DNA of 64,000 nucleotides from Balanoglossus misakiensis. Lineage: Eukaryota; Hemichordata. Both the position numbers and the translations under genes were made by a program. Location: assembly GCA_040954595.2 (NCBI GenBank), contig CM082597.2, positions 9,486,001-9,550,000 on the forward strand. The letters run 5' to 3'. This document shows, in pieces, positions 48,878-59,335 of this stretch. Below the pieces are notes generated by a model. The model saw only the letters and a program-made list of their open reading frames with translations, had not been told where the DNA came from and did no database searches. The first letter of the stretch is position 1. Every line of letters starts with the position of its first letter.

Positions 48878-49606
48878 AAGGTGGCGTTGCATGAAAAGTT
48901 GTGATTTTTGCCAAATTTTACTTTTTTACATAAATCGGTAGGTCTAATACGGATCCACATTCTGACAAATGCGTCTTGGCGGAAATGGTGCATAATCACC
49001 CAAAAATAGCAATTTTCTGAATGAGTCCACAGCTTAAAAAATAGGTGTCAGCAATGCAAATTGCCGTTTTTCTCAGTTTGCATTTTCGCTGCTTTTGACA
49101 ACTTCAGAAGAATTTAGCTTCGCTCTGCGTTGGCCGAATTTGCTCAAATTTTAACAGGGGATTGTGTATGATTGTGTATTTTTTTAGTCGATAAAGTGTC
49201 TCTGGCGGGACTAAACTCTGATTCAATACAACTCATCGTGAATTTGATCAAATTTTCTGAAAATCTAACTTTCAAACGCTGTTACTCCTCAATGGAAGCA
49301 GATAACACAAAACAATTGTCGTTTTTTGGCACATGTACTCTAGTTTCGAATGACATATTAAGATGCAGCCATGATGCATGGTCAACTTTTTTACCTAATT
49401 TCAATTGAATGACATATCAAAAAATGTTTTTTTTTTTAAATCCAAAAACGCCACCATTTCCGGGGATCAATAATATATGCAACTCAAACAAAAGTTCAAA
49501 AACTCAGCTTCCAGAATATATATATAGTTTATAGGGGTTTTAATGTTGTCATTGATGAGAAATAGGCCTCTGAAAAAGTCTTGATGGTTTCATGCAATGC
49601 CAACTT
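48878..49606. mobile_element. TTAA-type transposon (AAGGTGGCATTGCATGAAA ends), copy 1
   Basis: The left end AAGGTGGCGTTGCATGAAA is mirrored by TTTCATGCAATGCCAACTT. 729 bp. It is an inverted near-copy of 53,454-54,191 throughout (GGAAATGGTG, CAATGGAAGCAGATAAC, GCATGGTCAACTTTTTTACC). No transposase frame survives. Confidence 0.85.
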
Positions 49607-49812
49607 AACTTTGGCATTGAGTCGATCAGTGAGCTGGGAAAAAATTCCAGATTGGAAACTGTAATACATGTGTACTTGAACTATCAAAGCAGCCATCTTT
49701 TTTGCATGTCCAACATTTTTGGTGGCTTGATTCATAAACAAAAATTCTCAATTGTATAAACCCTTGCTTTTATCTAACTTTCATTATTAAGAATTGAGCC
49801 TTCATTCTTGTT

Positions 49813-49990
49813 AGGTCCCATTTGGTATACGTATATATACACCATGTCACATTATGAAAAAAGTTATAGGATCGATTGTGTCTGGATGGATGCCTATGTC
49901 TGTATGTCTGTCTGTCTGTTCACATCAAAATCTTGGAAACTGCTGGGCATATCACCTTGGTATTTGGTGTGCTGATGCTTTCCACAGTTC
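49813..49990. repeat. 'GGTCCCAT' repeat family, copy 3, inverted
   Basis: TTAGGTCCCATTTGGTATAC at its left edge and ATATCACCTTGGTATTTGGT then GTGCTGATGC further right are the reverse complement of copies 1 and 2. A short GTCTGTCTGTC tract is included. Confidence 0.75.
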
Positions 49991-50214
49991 CTTGTATCAA
50001 ATATAATAATCTAAATTTATTTTGGTGTTTTACAGTTGTTATTTGGTGGGTGAGATTATCTGTATTGACGGCCATTTTGAAAAAATGAAAAAAAAAATGG
50101 TTCCAATTGAAAATCTTCAACAGATATTTAGTGGCTCGCTATCTGAATTTGTTTAGTACACATTAACACATCTGAGCCAAGTTTGGTGCTTGTATCACAA
50201 AATGCACTATCGAT

Positions 50215-51650
50215 CGGTTATGCCGCTCCACTAAAAGGAGGAAAGAGGTACAATGTAATACCCTTACGTCAGATCAGTTAAAGAGCTCTTCTTCAAGACT
50301 TGTGATTTGGTTCAGAAACACCTAAAAGGACACAACAGAACATGAAAACCAATTACGATAAATCTTGTAAAGAACGGCATTTTGAACCGGGTGATAATGT
50401 GTTAGTTTTGCTACCAATAAGAAGGAATCCTTTGTCCGCTAAGTATAGTGGTCAATATCAAGTGGAGAAGAAGGTAAACTAAGTCGTTATCACTCCCGAT
50501 CGATGCAAGACCCGTAGAGTATGTCACGTTAATATGCTCAAACGTTATTACTGTAGAGATGGTGAGTCTATTTGTCAGTCAAGGTGCACCACTGTGGTAG
50601 CAGATGAATTTGTCTATGTTGAATCACAACTGCCAAGAGTTCCCAAAAGATGAAATTGTCAAATTCAGAAATTCTCATGGATTTACCAGCAAAACTTTCA
50701 CATTTACGAGAGAGTAAAATAAATGACGCCATTGATCTAATTAACCAGCACCCATCTATCTTTTGTAATGAACCTGGTTGTACTTCACTTACCACACATG
50801 ATATTGACGTGGGTCACGCAACACCCCTACAGAGTAAATCCCACTGAAGTAAGCGAAGAGGTTGAATACATGTTGGAATACAAACTCATTGAACCAAGTG
50901 AAAACAGCTAAAGTTCCCCTATCATACTTGTACCAAAGGGAGATGGAGGTGTAAGAATTTGTGTGGACTTTCGTAAAGTCAATGAAGTGACCCGTACAGA
51001 TACCTACCCTTTACCACAAATTGGAAAGTCTACATATGTAACCAAGATAGATCTTCAAAAGGGTTACTGGCAGGTAGCGTTAACAGATAGAGCCAAGGAA
51101 ATCTCGGCATTTGCCACACCTGATGGAGTATACCAGTTTAGGGTCATGCCCTTTTTGCCTGAAAAACGCCCCCGCTACTTTCCAACGATTAATGAATATA
51201 ATAAGGTCGTAGTTGGTTTGAATTGTTGTGCCGTATATCTTGATGATCTTTTGATATACAGTATGCCATGGGATGATCATATGAATAATGTATCTGTAAT
51301 ATTTAATAAACTTGAAGATGCTGGTCTTGTAATAAATTTGCTGAAAAGTGAGTTCGCCAAAGCCGAAGTTACTTATCTCGGACATCACATAGGACACGGT
51401 AAAGTGGTGCCGCAGCAGTGCAAAGTTCAGGCCATAGTTCAAATTCCTCCTCCCGGTACAAAGCGAGAACTTATGGGGTTCTTGGGGATGGCTGGATTTT
51501 ATAGGAAATGTTGTGCAATCTACAGTACTATCGTGGCCCCACTTACTCCTGAAAAAGAAAGTAAACTTTAAGTGGTCCGACTCTTGACAGGATGCTTTCG
51601 TCAATTTGATCAACAATCCTGTGTTGGTAACCCCGGATTTTTCTCTAGCT
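50215..51650 (+). mobile_element. Decayed Ty3/gypsy fragment, integrase end followed by reverse transcriptase
   Basis: The same strand first encodes an integrase C-terminus (50,345-50,640: NYDKSCKERHFEPGDNVLVL, ITPDRCKTRRVCHVNMLKRY). Then, after a linker with stops, it encodes a reverse transcriptase at 50,963-51,571: VDFRKVNEVTRTDTYPLP, VTKIDLQKGYWQVALTDRAK, YLDDLLIYS (the YxDD active site kept), FLGMAGFYRK. The stretch just after VMPF is scrambled by small frameshifts. An RNase H start (QDAFVNLINNPVLVTPDF) follows and then the element is lost. INT before RT is the Gmr1-like order. Confidence 0.85.
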
Positions 51651-51689
51651 ACAGTCGCTTTGATTTCTCAAGTTTTAGTCTTAATTAAT

Positions 51690-52430
51690 TCCTTTCTATC
51701 TGACTTGGGAGATGTCTCTTAGCAACCTGTTTAGATTGTTCAAATACGAATACAGCTTATGAGACATTTTATGAACTCTTTGAAAATGTAGGTTTGAAAC
51801 ATGCGCCAAGAAAGCTAGTCAAATGCCCAAATGGCGTCGTGTAGAAACCATGGTTGACAAAAGGTATCCTTACTTCAATTCGTAAAAAAACACGTCCTTT
51901 TCTCGAAATGAATAATGGCATTCATCAACATTATAAAAGCTACAGGAATTTTTGACTAAAATTTTGAATTTGGCCAAAAAGCGTTACTTTTATGACAAAT
52001 TTGCCCTGGCTAGGGGTAACTCTGGTAAAACTTGGCAGGTGATCAATGAACTTTTAAATAAAAATAACAGAAACGGTGTTACACCATGAAATAAGTTAAA
52101 TATGGAAAATCGTCATGACACCGCAACAAATTCTATTTCTAGCGACATTGCTTTAGCGTTTTGTTTTTATTTCACAAATATCGAACCCAAACTTGCAGCG
52201 AAAATAACAAATAATGTCGATTTTCACAAATACCATTCTTGGAATTTTAATTTATTGGTACCGAAATCAATCATTTCGAGTAAGATGGGGTTCGGTTATC
52301 TCTGATACCTTTCCCATCTATAATGGTGTTAAACAATTAGGAATAATATCCCCCCATTTATTCAATATCTACATGGACGATCTGAGCAACTTACGTTGTG
52401 AAACAAACATTGGTTGCCATATTGCTACCT
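51690..52430 (+). mobile_element. CR1/jockey-like LINE remnant, 5' part of RT ORF
   Basis: Broken frames encode CLDCSNTNTAYETFYELFEN, then LAKKRYFYDKFALARGNSGK with TWQVINELLNKN, and finally GVKQLGIISPHLFNIYMDDL, the RT motif region (NGVRQGGxLSPxLFNxYxDDL in the family). Many stops. A repeat insertion at about 52,480 cuts it off. The C-terminal part reappears at 53,280. Confidence 0.75.
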
Positions 52431-52479
52431 CATCGGCTTCTGTGGGGAATCACGTCCGAAGGCTGAGAGTGTAAGTTTG

Positions 52480-53065
52480 TGTCATCGGTTCTCAAAATCA
52501 GGCCGACCCCCCCTTCACCCAGGACCAAAAAATGATGACCCCCCCCCCCTTTGACAGACCCAAAAATATGATGACCCCCCCCCCCCCCCACGCCCAAAAC
52601 ATTCGCCGTCCTGATCCTATGTACACTGTATGCAATAAAGGAATGAGGCTCCTCACACCTCAATTATATATTTCTTAAAGTATTATTGAAGTATATAATA
52701 GTATATCGTTGCAATAAAGAAATCTATGAACAAATTAAAATGACAAGTCAATACAATAGTTGCTAGAATCGGTAAAACAAGAAAAGTGGCGGGGGTGGGC
52801 GTGGGAGGGGGTGTCCCCCTCTCACATAAGAAAATTTTGTAAAATACGGTGCTCAAAGTTGCAATTTAATGAACTCAAATTAAAGCAAATTAACTCAATG
52901 ACAAATTTTAATTTTGCCGTTCGACTCAAAGTAAGCATCGGGGATGGGGTGGCAAGAAGTCTTCCCTGGTACACTAGACAAACCAGTGAATAATTGCAAT
53001 GTGGCGAAGAATGGAGGGGGTGGGTGTGGGAGGGGGTTTTGCCACTCCGTTTTGCCACTCCACTC
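52480..53065. repeat. TACACTGTATGCAAT repeat with C-runs, copy 2
   Basis: C-runs with GATGACCCCCCC units at 52,505-52,590, then the repeat shared with 30,590-31,090. It lies between the two LINE parts and is probably inserted in the LINE. Confidence 0.6.
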
Positions 53066-53068
53066 AAA

Positions 53069-54335
53069 GTTAGAATCTATATGTTCCTTGTCGCAATTTA
53101 AGGTCAGCTGATCAGTCAAACTCTGCCCTGTTCGATCACGCACCAAGAGTTATGGTGTCCCCCTCCCACATAAGAAAAATTTGTAAAATATGTAGCGCAA
53201 AGTTGCATTTTAATGAACTCAAAAGCAAATTATCTCAATGTTTGGAAGGACCAATTTTACGTTTTGCCACTCCACTCAAAGTTAGAATCTATATGTTCCT
53301 TGTCGCAATTTAAGGTCAGCTGATCAGTTCAAACTCTGCCCTGTTCGATCACGCACCAAGAGTTATGGTGATCGTGCTGTTACTGTTGCTGCTCCAATTC
53401 TTTGGAATAATCTTCCACTCACCATTCGCCAGGCACCAGACTTATCTGTTTTTAAGGTGGCATTGCATGAAACCGTCGAGACTTTTTCAGAGGCCTATTT
53501 CTCATCAAAGACAAAGTTAAAACCCCCATAAACCATATATATTCTGGAAGCTGAGATTTTGAACTTTTGTTTGAGTTGCAAATATTATTGATCCACGGAA
53601 ATGGTGGCGATTTTGGGTGAAAAATTTTTTTTTTGATATTATGTCATGAAATTTAAAATAGGTAAAAAAGTTGACCATGCATCATGCATCTTAATATGTC
53701 ATCCGAAACAAGAGTACACGTGCAAAAAAAACGGTAATTTTGTTTTGCGTTATCTGCTTCCATTGAGGAGTAACATCGTTTGAAAGTTAGATTTTTAGTA
53801 AAATTTGATCAAATTCACGGTGAGTTGTATTGAATCAAAGTTTATTCCCGCCAGGGACACTTTATCGACTAACAAAAATACCGTTTTGTTGGATGGGTCA
53901 TACACAATCCCCAGTTAAAATTTGAGCAAATTCGGCCAACGCAGAGCGAAGCTATTTTCGTCTGAAGTTGTCAAGAGCAGCGAAAATGCAAACTGAGAAA
54001 AACGGCCATTTGCATTGTTGACACCTATTTGTTAAGCTGTGAACTCATTCAGAAAAGTGCTATTTTGGGGTGATTATGCACCATTTCCGCCAAGACGTAT
54101 TAGTCAGGGTGTGGGTCAGTATAAGGCCTACCGATTTATGTAAAAAAGTAAAATTTGGCAAAAATCACAACTTTTCATGCAATGCCACCTTAAATCAAAT
54201 GTTAAAACTTTACTTTTTAAATCTGTTTTTTAGCCATTTGTTGTATTGTATTTTTGCTTTAAGCGTCATTGATCACATTTTTTTGTGGATATTGACGCTA
54301 TATAAATAAATTATTATTATTATTATTATACCTAA
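53069..54335 (+). mobile_element. LINE C-terminus and tail, split by a TTAA transposon
   Basis: A block of about 90 bp (GTTAGAATCTATATGTTCCT...AAGAGTTATGGTG) occurs twice (53,069-53,157 and 53,280-53,370). The second runs on into a typical LINE ORF2 end: CPVRSRTKSYGDRAVTVAAP, then ILWNNLPLTIRQAPDLSVFK. Coding breaks at TTAA (53,452), where the 738-bp transposon is inserted, and resumes at 54,192 as SNVKTLLFKSVF. The 3' end GACGCTATATAAATAAATTA with (TTA)n is the CR1/L2-type tail. Confidence 0.8.
53454..54191. mobile_element. TTAA-type transposon (AAGGTGGCATTGCATGAAA ends), copy 2
   Basis: Flanked by TTAA on both sides (GTTTTTAAGGTGG and CCACCTTAAATC). Ends GGTGGCATTGCATGAAA and TTTTCATGCAATGCCACC. 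An inverted near-copy lies at 48,878-49,606. No coding capacity. The insertion interrupts a LINE frame, which fixes the boundaries. Confidence 0.9.
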
Positions 54336-54339
54336 TTTG

Positions 54340-55080
54340 ACAAACCCAAAGGGCGAGGATTTTCCGTTGTCTTGAATAAGAACCAAATAGGAATCCAACT
54401 TTTTGGCCCAATTTTTGGGTACCCTCCGCTGACTTTTGAAGTACTTACTGAAGTACTTACATAACGTAGAAGTTCACTTTTGGTTGTTGTGTTTGTACTT
54501 GTAGGACATCCATTTCGGGTGGTTGCTTACTTCCCCATATCTCCACATCCAGAGCAAATACAGCCTACGCATTTGAATGGTACAACCGGTCAACCCTGAA
54601 TGGAGTCTAATGGTTATTATCTCTATGCGTGGGCCCCTTCAATGCTGCTTGCAGCTTTAATTAGTCTTGTATTTTTTTCTGTAACGATGTTAAACATTTT
54701 TGTTTTGTTTTGTGTCTGTTATTTAAAAAATGTTTTACTTTATTGTATTTTATCAATGAGCACTCGAAATAATAACAACGTGAACGTCATTAGATAGACC
54801 GGTTGGCCGTTCACCCCTGCATAGAATAGTGTGCGTCTTGTTGTTTTGTTGGCCACTAGAGATATTGGGACAAGTTCTTGTTGTTTCAAATACCTTGTTT
54901 CCGTCGTTATCTGTTTTACGTCATTTGAGGCATTGGCGTTACAGTGACTATGTGTGTGAGTGTCGAAACGCGACGAAAAATAACCCGTCTTGGAATTAAA
55001 TCACAGCATCGCAGTTCTTCACAAAGCGAATCAATACATAAACAAATGCAGTGCACTGTTTTTACGATAGCTCCCCAGTG
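54340..55080. other. No gene seen
   Basis: AT-rich sequence; short open frames only (for example 54,600-54,797), without splice context or family similarity. Confidence 0.4.
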
Positions 55081-55084
55081 TTTA

Positions 55085-55190
55085 GATGCAATGATTGTAG
55101 CAGGTGCTGCTAGGTTGACTGGTGTGTTCGTAGGGCTGCGAACACACCAGTCAACCTAGCAGCACCTTCTCCTACAATCATTGCGGCAGT
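55085..55190. mobile_element. Near-perfect hairpin of the foldback family
   Basis: TGCAATGATTGTAGCAGGTG then CTGCTAGGTTGACTGGTGTG then TTCG, nearly no loop, then the reverse complement of both arms (CGAACACACCAGTCAACCTA, GCAGCACCT, CTACAATCATTGC). It matches the outer tip of the 31,399-31,973 element. Confidence 0.85.
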
Positions 55191-56366
55191 TACCACGGTC
55201 AGTGACCGTGCAGCTAACCAGTGTGTACCGATGTCTAAAGGTCACTGGAGAGTTTTCAAATAAGCGAACAACACACACACAAGTACACGCCTATTGAGTA
55301 TATGTTTATGTATAGGCGCGCTACCATAGCGACGTAGTCAACTGAATAGGCGCCATTTTAACTTTTGAAATGCAACAGAGCATGAGGAAACAGAGTGCAT
55401 ATTAGACTATTAGCAATACGCCATTACCTGCAATAGTGCACGCAGACAGGCCTCTGTTTACTACTGTCGTTTTCCGCTCACTCCACGGTAAATTGAGGAC
55501 TTACTGACGTTACTCCGTTGTGCTGTAGCCGAGTAAGTAGGTCTATAAGCCTAAGTCTTTAAATGCTATGTACTCAATTAGATAATCAATAACATTTAAG
55601 CCCTACGTGTCGATATATCAATCGTTGAATTGTCGAGAAATGCAAAGGCGTTTTACATTTGTTGACCTTCTCATGAGCTGAGTTAGCACTAATACCTTGG
55701 AGCGAACTTCTGTTTTGTTGAATGTTAGCCAATTCTTTGAATGAAATACTAGTATCAAGCCTTGCTTGAAATTATCATGTGACATCGTCCAATAAGACTT
55801 AAATGAACCGATTTGTCAGTTCTTATTTTATCAATGACAATATATAAAGCGTTATGGACACCACACGGGGTTGGATACAAACACAAAACGGTCATATATC
55901 TTCTTTTACCGCCATGATACTATGATGACACACTTGTGCCTACCTTGATACGTAAAGTCTGTTGGCTATATCATGTGTATCTATAATTATTAATTCAGCA
56001 ACCTTTGGTTGTCCCGTTAATGGCGTGTAAGTTTAGGGCCTAAAGGGAACGAACAAATATTAACTAGGGAGTGAGCTGGTAGACAATGCAGCCTTTAAAA
56101 AACAGTACCAGGCATATAGTACAGGGGGTTATGGAAACGAACATGAGAAAAACCAGGGATTCAAATTTGTTGGTACCGAGAATAGCCGTTACACTCTTAA
56201 AGAATCAATCGACGATGCGACAATTCGATTAGCCTAGTCATGTTTTCATTACCCCGCTCCTATCGTACGATCAATTTGGCACTGTCGTCCACATTTCATG
56301 CACCTAGCCTATGAATCCGGAGAGTTAATAGCACATCTGAATGGTTTTGTTTTACGTATTTTGCAG
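55191..56366. other. Upstream region of the death-domain gene
   Basis: No coding sequence seen. A noncoding first exon must lie here, because the coding exon is preceded by an acceptor (ATTTTGCAG at 56,366). I cannot place the transcription start. Confidence 0.35.
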
Positions 56367-56416
56367 GGTACCAATATTTTGTCATATATATACAGTTGGG
56401 GAACACTTAACAGACC

Positions 56417-57078
56417 ATGTTTGGAGACACAACAAGTTACTACCCACTTTTGTCCAATGTACCTGTAGAGGCTCCAATAGGTGAGTTTTACACCTTGTTT
56501 CGTTCCTGTATGATACCATGTCTTTCATGGATGACATCAATTTCAGGTTCACACACGGTAAAATTCGAAACGTGTCAGAGACACTTTTTGCCAACCATTG
56601 TTTTTTATTCCCTGCAGATTCCAGCATATGTCAGTTTTAAATGTCTTTTAGACAGTCATATCTTATATGTGTTTATGGTCTTATTATAATGTTATCATTT
56701 CCCTCCTCAATACTCCTTTACAACAAAAGTACCACCATACAAACCAACAGATATAAACAAAACACTTTCTTTTTATTGCCTATAGGTGTCCTGAGCGACC
56801 AAGAGCTGTTTCTCATTTCTATGCAAATTTCCACCAACTGGCAATCATTGGCGAGAGAGTTGGGTTTAATGCCATCAGAAATCTTCAGAATCGAGCGATG
56901 TCACCTGCCGGACCAACGCGGGTTTGCAATGTTGCTCTTCTGGCGATACAAATGTATCAAGATGATACGAGTCCACGACAGCGTAATAGCTCTTGCTAAT
57001 GCCCTCGAGACATTTGGTAGACGAGATCTCTCTCATTTCGTCCTTCAAAAATATCAAAACGATTATTTCTGTGCCTAG
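56417..57078 (+). CDS. Small stand-alone death-domain protein
   Basis: Two coding exons, 56417-56480 and 56786-57078, joined in phase 1 (ATAG|GTGAGT donor, CTATAG|GTGTC acceptor), give 118 residues. An in-frame TAA nine bases before the ATG fixes the start, and an acceptor at 56,366 shows an upstream untranslated exon. After a 21-residue leader (MFGDTTSYYPLLSNVPVEAP) nearly the whole protein is one death-fold domain: WQSLARELGLMPSEIFRIER in helices 1-3, LLFWRY in helix 4, and VIALANALETFGRRDLSHFV in helices 5-6. The W...LA..LG...I..IE and L..AL...GRRDL pattern is that of death domains (UNC5, ankyrin, FADD, MyD88 class). No second domain, membrane segment or signal peptide. Family role: homotypic adaptor in apoptosis or innate immune signalling. 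The partner is unknown, and it could act as a single-domain inhibitor or linker. Confidence 0.8.
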
Positions 57079-57383
57079 AAGTCGAAACAGATATGCTTGA
57101 TAAAATATATATAGACCCCTATACCGTCGAGAGAGAACTCGCAAACCCGTCGCTATATGTTAACGTTTGTAGTGACAACTCAAATGTGATTTTTATTTGC
57201 AAATTCATACGCAGGTCAATGGAAGATACACTGCACGTTTGTTCGGCCAAAACCTTGCCAAGCTTGAGCAGTTTACAATTAGTCAGGGATTCCTACCACG
57301 ATTACTTACCATGCTATATTTACATATTGTCTAAGAACAGCCATGGATCATTCTTGTTAGTATAACGTCCTGTGCTCTGTTTA

Positions 57384-57526
57384 AGCAATAAACCACCCCC
57401 AGCCATGGTATACCACGAGATTTTGACCAGTTCACGACATATACGCACGAGCGATAGCGAGTGCGTATATGGAGTTGAACTGGTCAAAATCGAGTGGTAT
57501 ACCATGGCTGGGGGTGTTTTATTGCT
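57384..57526. repeat. 143-bp near-perfect palindrome downstream of the death-domain gene
   Basis: AGCAATAAA, CACCCCCAGCCATGGTATAC, ATTTTGACCAGTTCA, ATATACGCAC pair with GTGCGTATAT, TGAACTGGTCAAAAT, GTATACCATGGCTGGGGGTG, TTTATTGCT. The centre reads GAGCGATAGCGA. Its left edge contains AATAAA, which could serve the gene 306 bp upstream. Confidence 0.9.
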
Positions 57527-57529
57527 ATT

Positions 57530-58780
57530 ATATTATGCCAGTATATTGAAACTTTGCATAAAACATTTTAAAAAGGCATTTTCTTTAACTATGATATATG
57601 ACTGTGGTATATGGCTAATATATCATGGTCACGTGTCGTGTCTCGACCAATCAAATAGCGTGATTTACACCATCAATATACTGGTATAATATAATTTATG
57701 ATACTATACTATATCAGTTTGTATACAATTTCCAGTGTATTACGATATTGCAAAATAAGCTTGTGCTCAGGTAGAATGATATTACCGGGGTAGTATTGTA
57801 ACTCATTTTGTGTTAACTAATTTAGAATTAAAGTACTTCAGTTAAAAGACACATGGTAAGGGTGTAGCTATAGTCTCAACAGGAAACTTCAATTTTAATA
57901 TTGAATCAGATATTTTAGAGTTTCTATAGGCCCAAGTGAAGGGGTCAAAATGGTTGAAATTTAACGTGTGGAAGGATACGTGATGCAATGTCCTATCCAG
58001 ACACAAAAATAGTTCCTGTCGGAATACACAAAGTAGCCCGTGTATTTTTGTCGACTACCTTCTCTGATAAATCTCCATGGCTTAAACTGATCCTAGTTTT
58101 ACTGGTATTTCCCGTTGAAATATGCAACAGTAAAGTAATGGAAGATTTTGCAAGTTGTTTACGATAAGTTTCGAATTGAAATCCAAATCCCAATTATTAA
58201 ATCAATGAGTGTCGGATTTATGACCGTTATTTTTGTACTTATAATTTCTTGGTTTGTGGGATGGAAGTTTCACCAATGAAGAATTGTCCTCTCCGCGTCG
58301 CACGGTTCATTAGCTGGCCTTCCACTAACTCAGATCTTTTCTGGGAGCGACAGGCTGGCCGGACAAAATACTGTGATGTAAAGAGAAGTTGGTGGAAAAT
58401 TGACGCGTGATCGATACTTTCACTATAGATCTGCATTAAATACAGTAAACACTACTTTTTGATGAATTAAATTATTTGATATTTGGGAAGGAATTCGACG
58501 GGATGCGACAAATTATTTTTTGTTCAGTTTATTAACACTTGACATAATGGGTCACAAATAAAATAATTACAGGCCCAACATTGTCATTTCCGTGAATCAA
58601 ATCAATATATGTTATACGAGCCTTTTTGAAGACTTTATTTCTGAAACTTTTTTCCTATATGTACGTTCTGAAACTGGCATGTGTTTTTGAACTCACTACA
58701 GTTTTCACTGTCGAGATAAAATCAATTAAGGGCGAATTATCCTCGTTTTGACTTTCAAAATAAATAAATTAATGTGACAA
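57530..58780. other. No gene seen
   Basis: AT-rich sequence. Short open frames on both strands show no motif or splice support. Confidence 0.4.
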
Positions 58781-59335
58781 ACTTTAAGTCCAATATATAA
58801 GGTGTTAGGCAACTATATCGAAAATGAAAGTTCTATTATACTTGTGCAGAAATCGGTCATTTGCATCGATGTTTGATTTTACACTGAAACAAACACATTT
58901 CGCGGGCTTTCTGGGACAGCTTTATTTTCTGACCCTTTTTTCGATATTTTTTTCTCGATAAATGTTACCAAAAGCTATGTATAATAACTCCAATATATAA
59001 GGTGTTAGGCAACTACATGTATATCGAAAATGAACGTTCTATTATACTTGTGCAGAAATCAGTCATTTGCATCGATGTTTGAGATCCCACAACAACTGAA
59101 AGACGCCACCATGGTTCACATCTCCAACGCTGCTCAGCATGGTCGATGTTTGATTTTACACTGAAACAAACACATAGCACTCACGGGCGTTGTAATTTTC
59201 AACTGTGGATTGTGGGCATATACACATTTTGCGGGCGTTTCTGGGACCGCTTTAATATGACCCTTTTTTCGATGTTTTTTTCTCGATAAATGTTACAAAA
59301 AGCTATGTATGTTAACTCCAATATATAAGGTATTA
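58781..59335. mobile_element. Left arm of the LINE-capturing inverted repeat: tandem 205-bp units
   Basis: Unit 1 (58,781-58,984), unit 2 (58,985-59,312) and the start of unit 3 (59,313-59,335) each begin CTCCAATATATAAGGTRTTA. Unit 2 carries a 61-bp LINE-derived insert at 59,083-59,143 flanked by CGATGTTTGA on both sides. Bases 58,822-59,248 are repeated in inverted form at 60,449-60,879. Confidence 0.85.

Noticed and set aside
49172-49408. 78-codon frame in the 48.9-kb transposon, possible transposase fragment
   Set aside because: The inverted near-copy at 53,454-54,191 does not keep this frame open and no transposase motif is seen.
51080-51616. 178-codon minus-strand open frame
   Set aside because: Antisense to the Ty3/gypsy reverse transcriptase, whose plus-strand motifs are unmistakable.
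56641-57078. Death-domain frame starting at 56,641
   Set aside because: Its first 48 codons are intron sequence; the CTATAG acceptor at 56,785 and the in-phase upstream exon explain the gene better.
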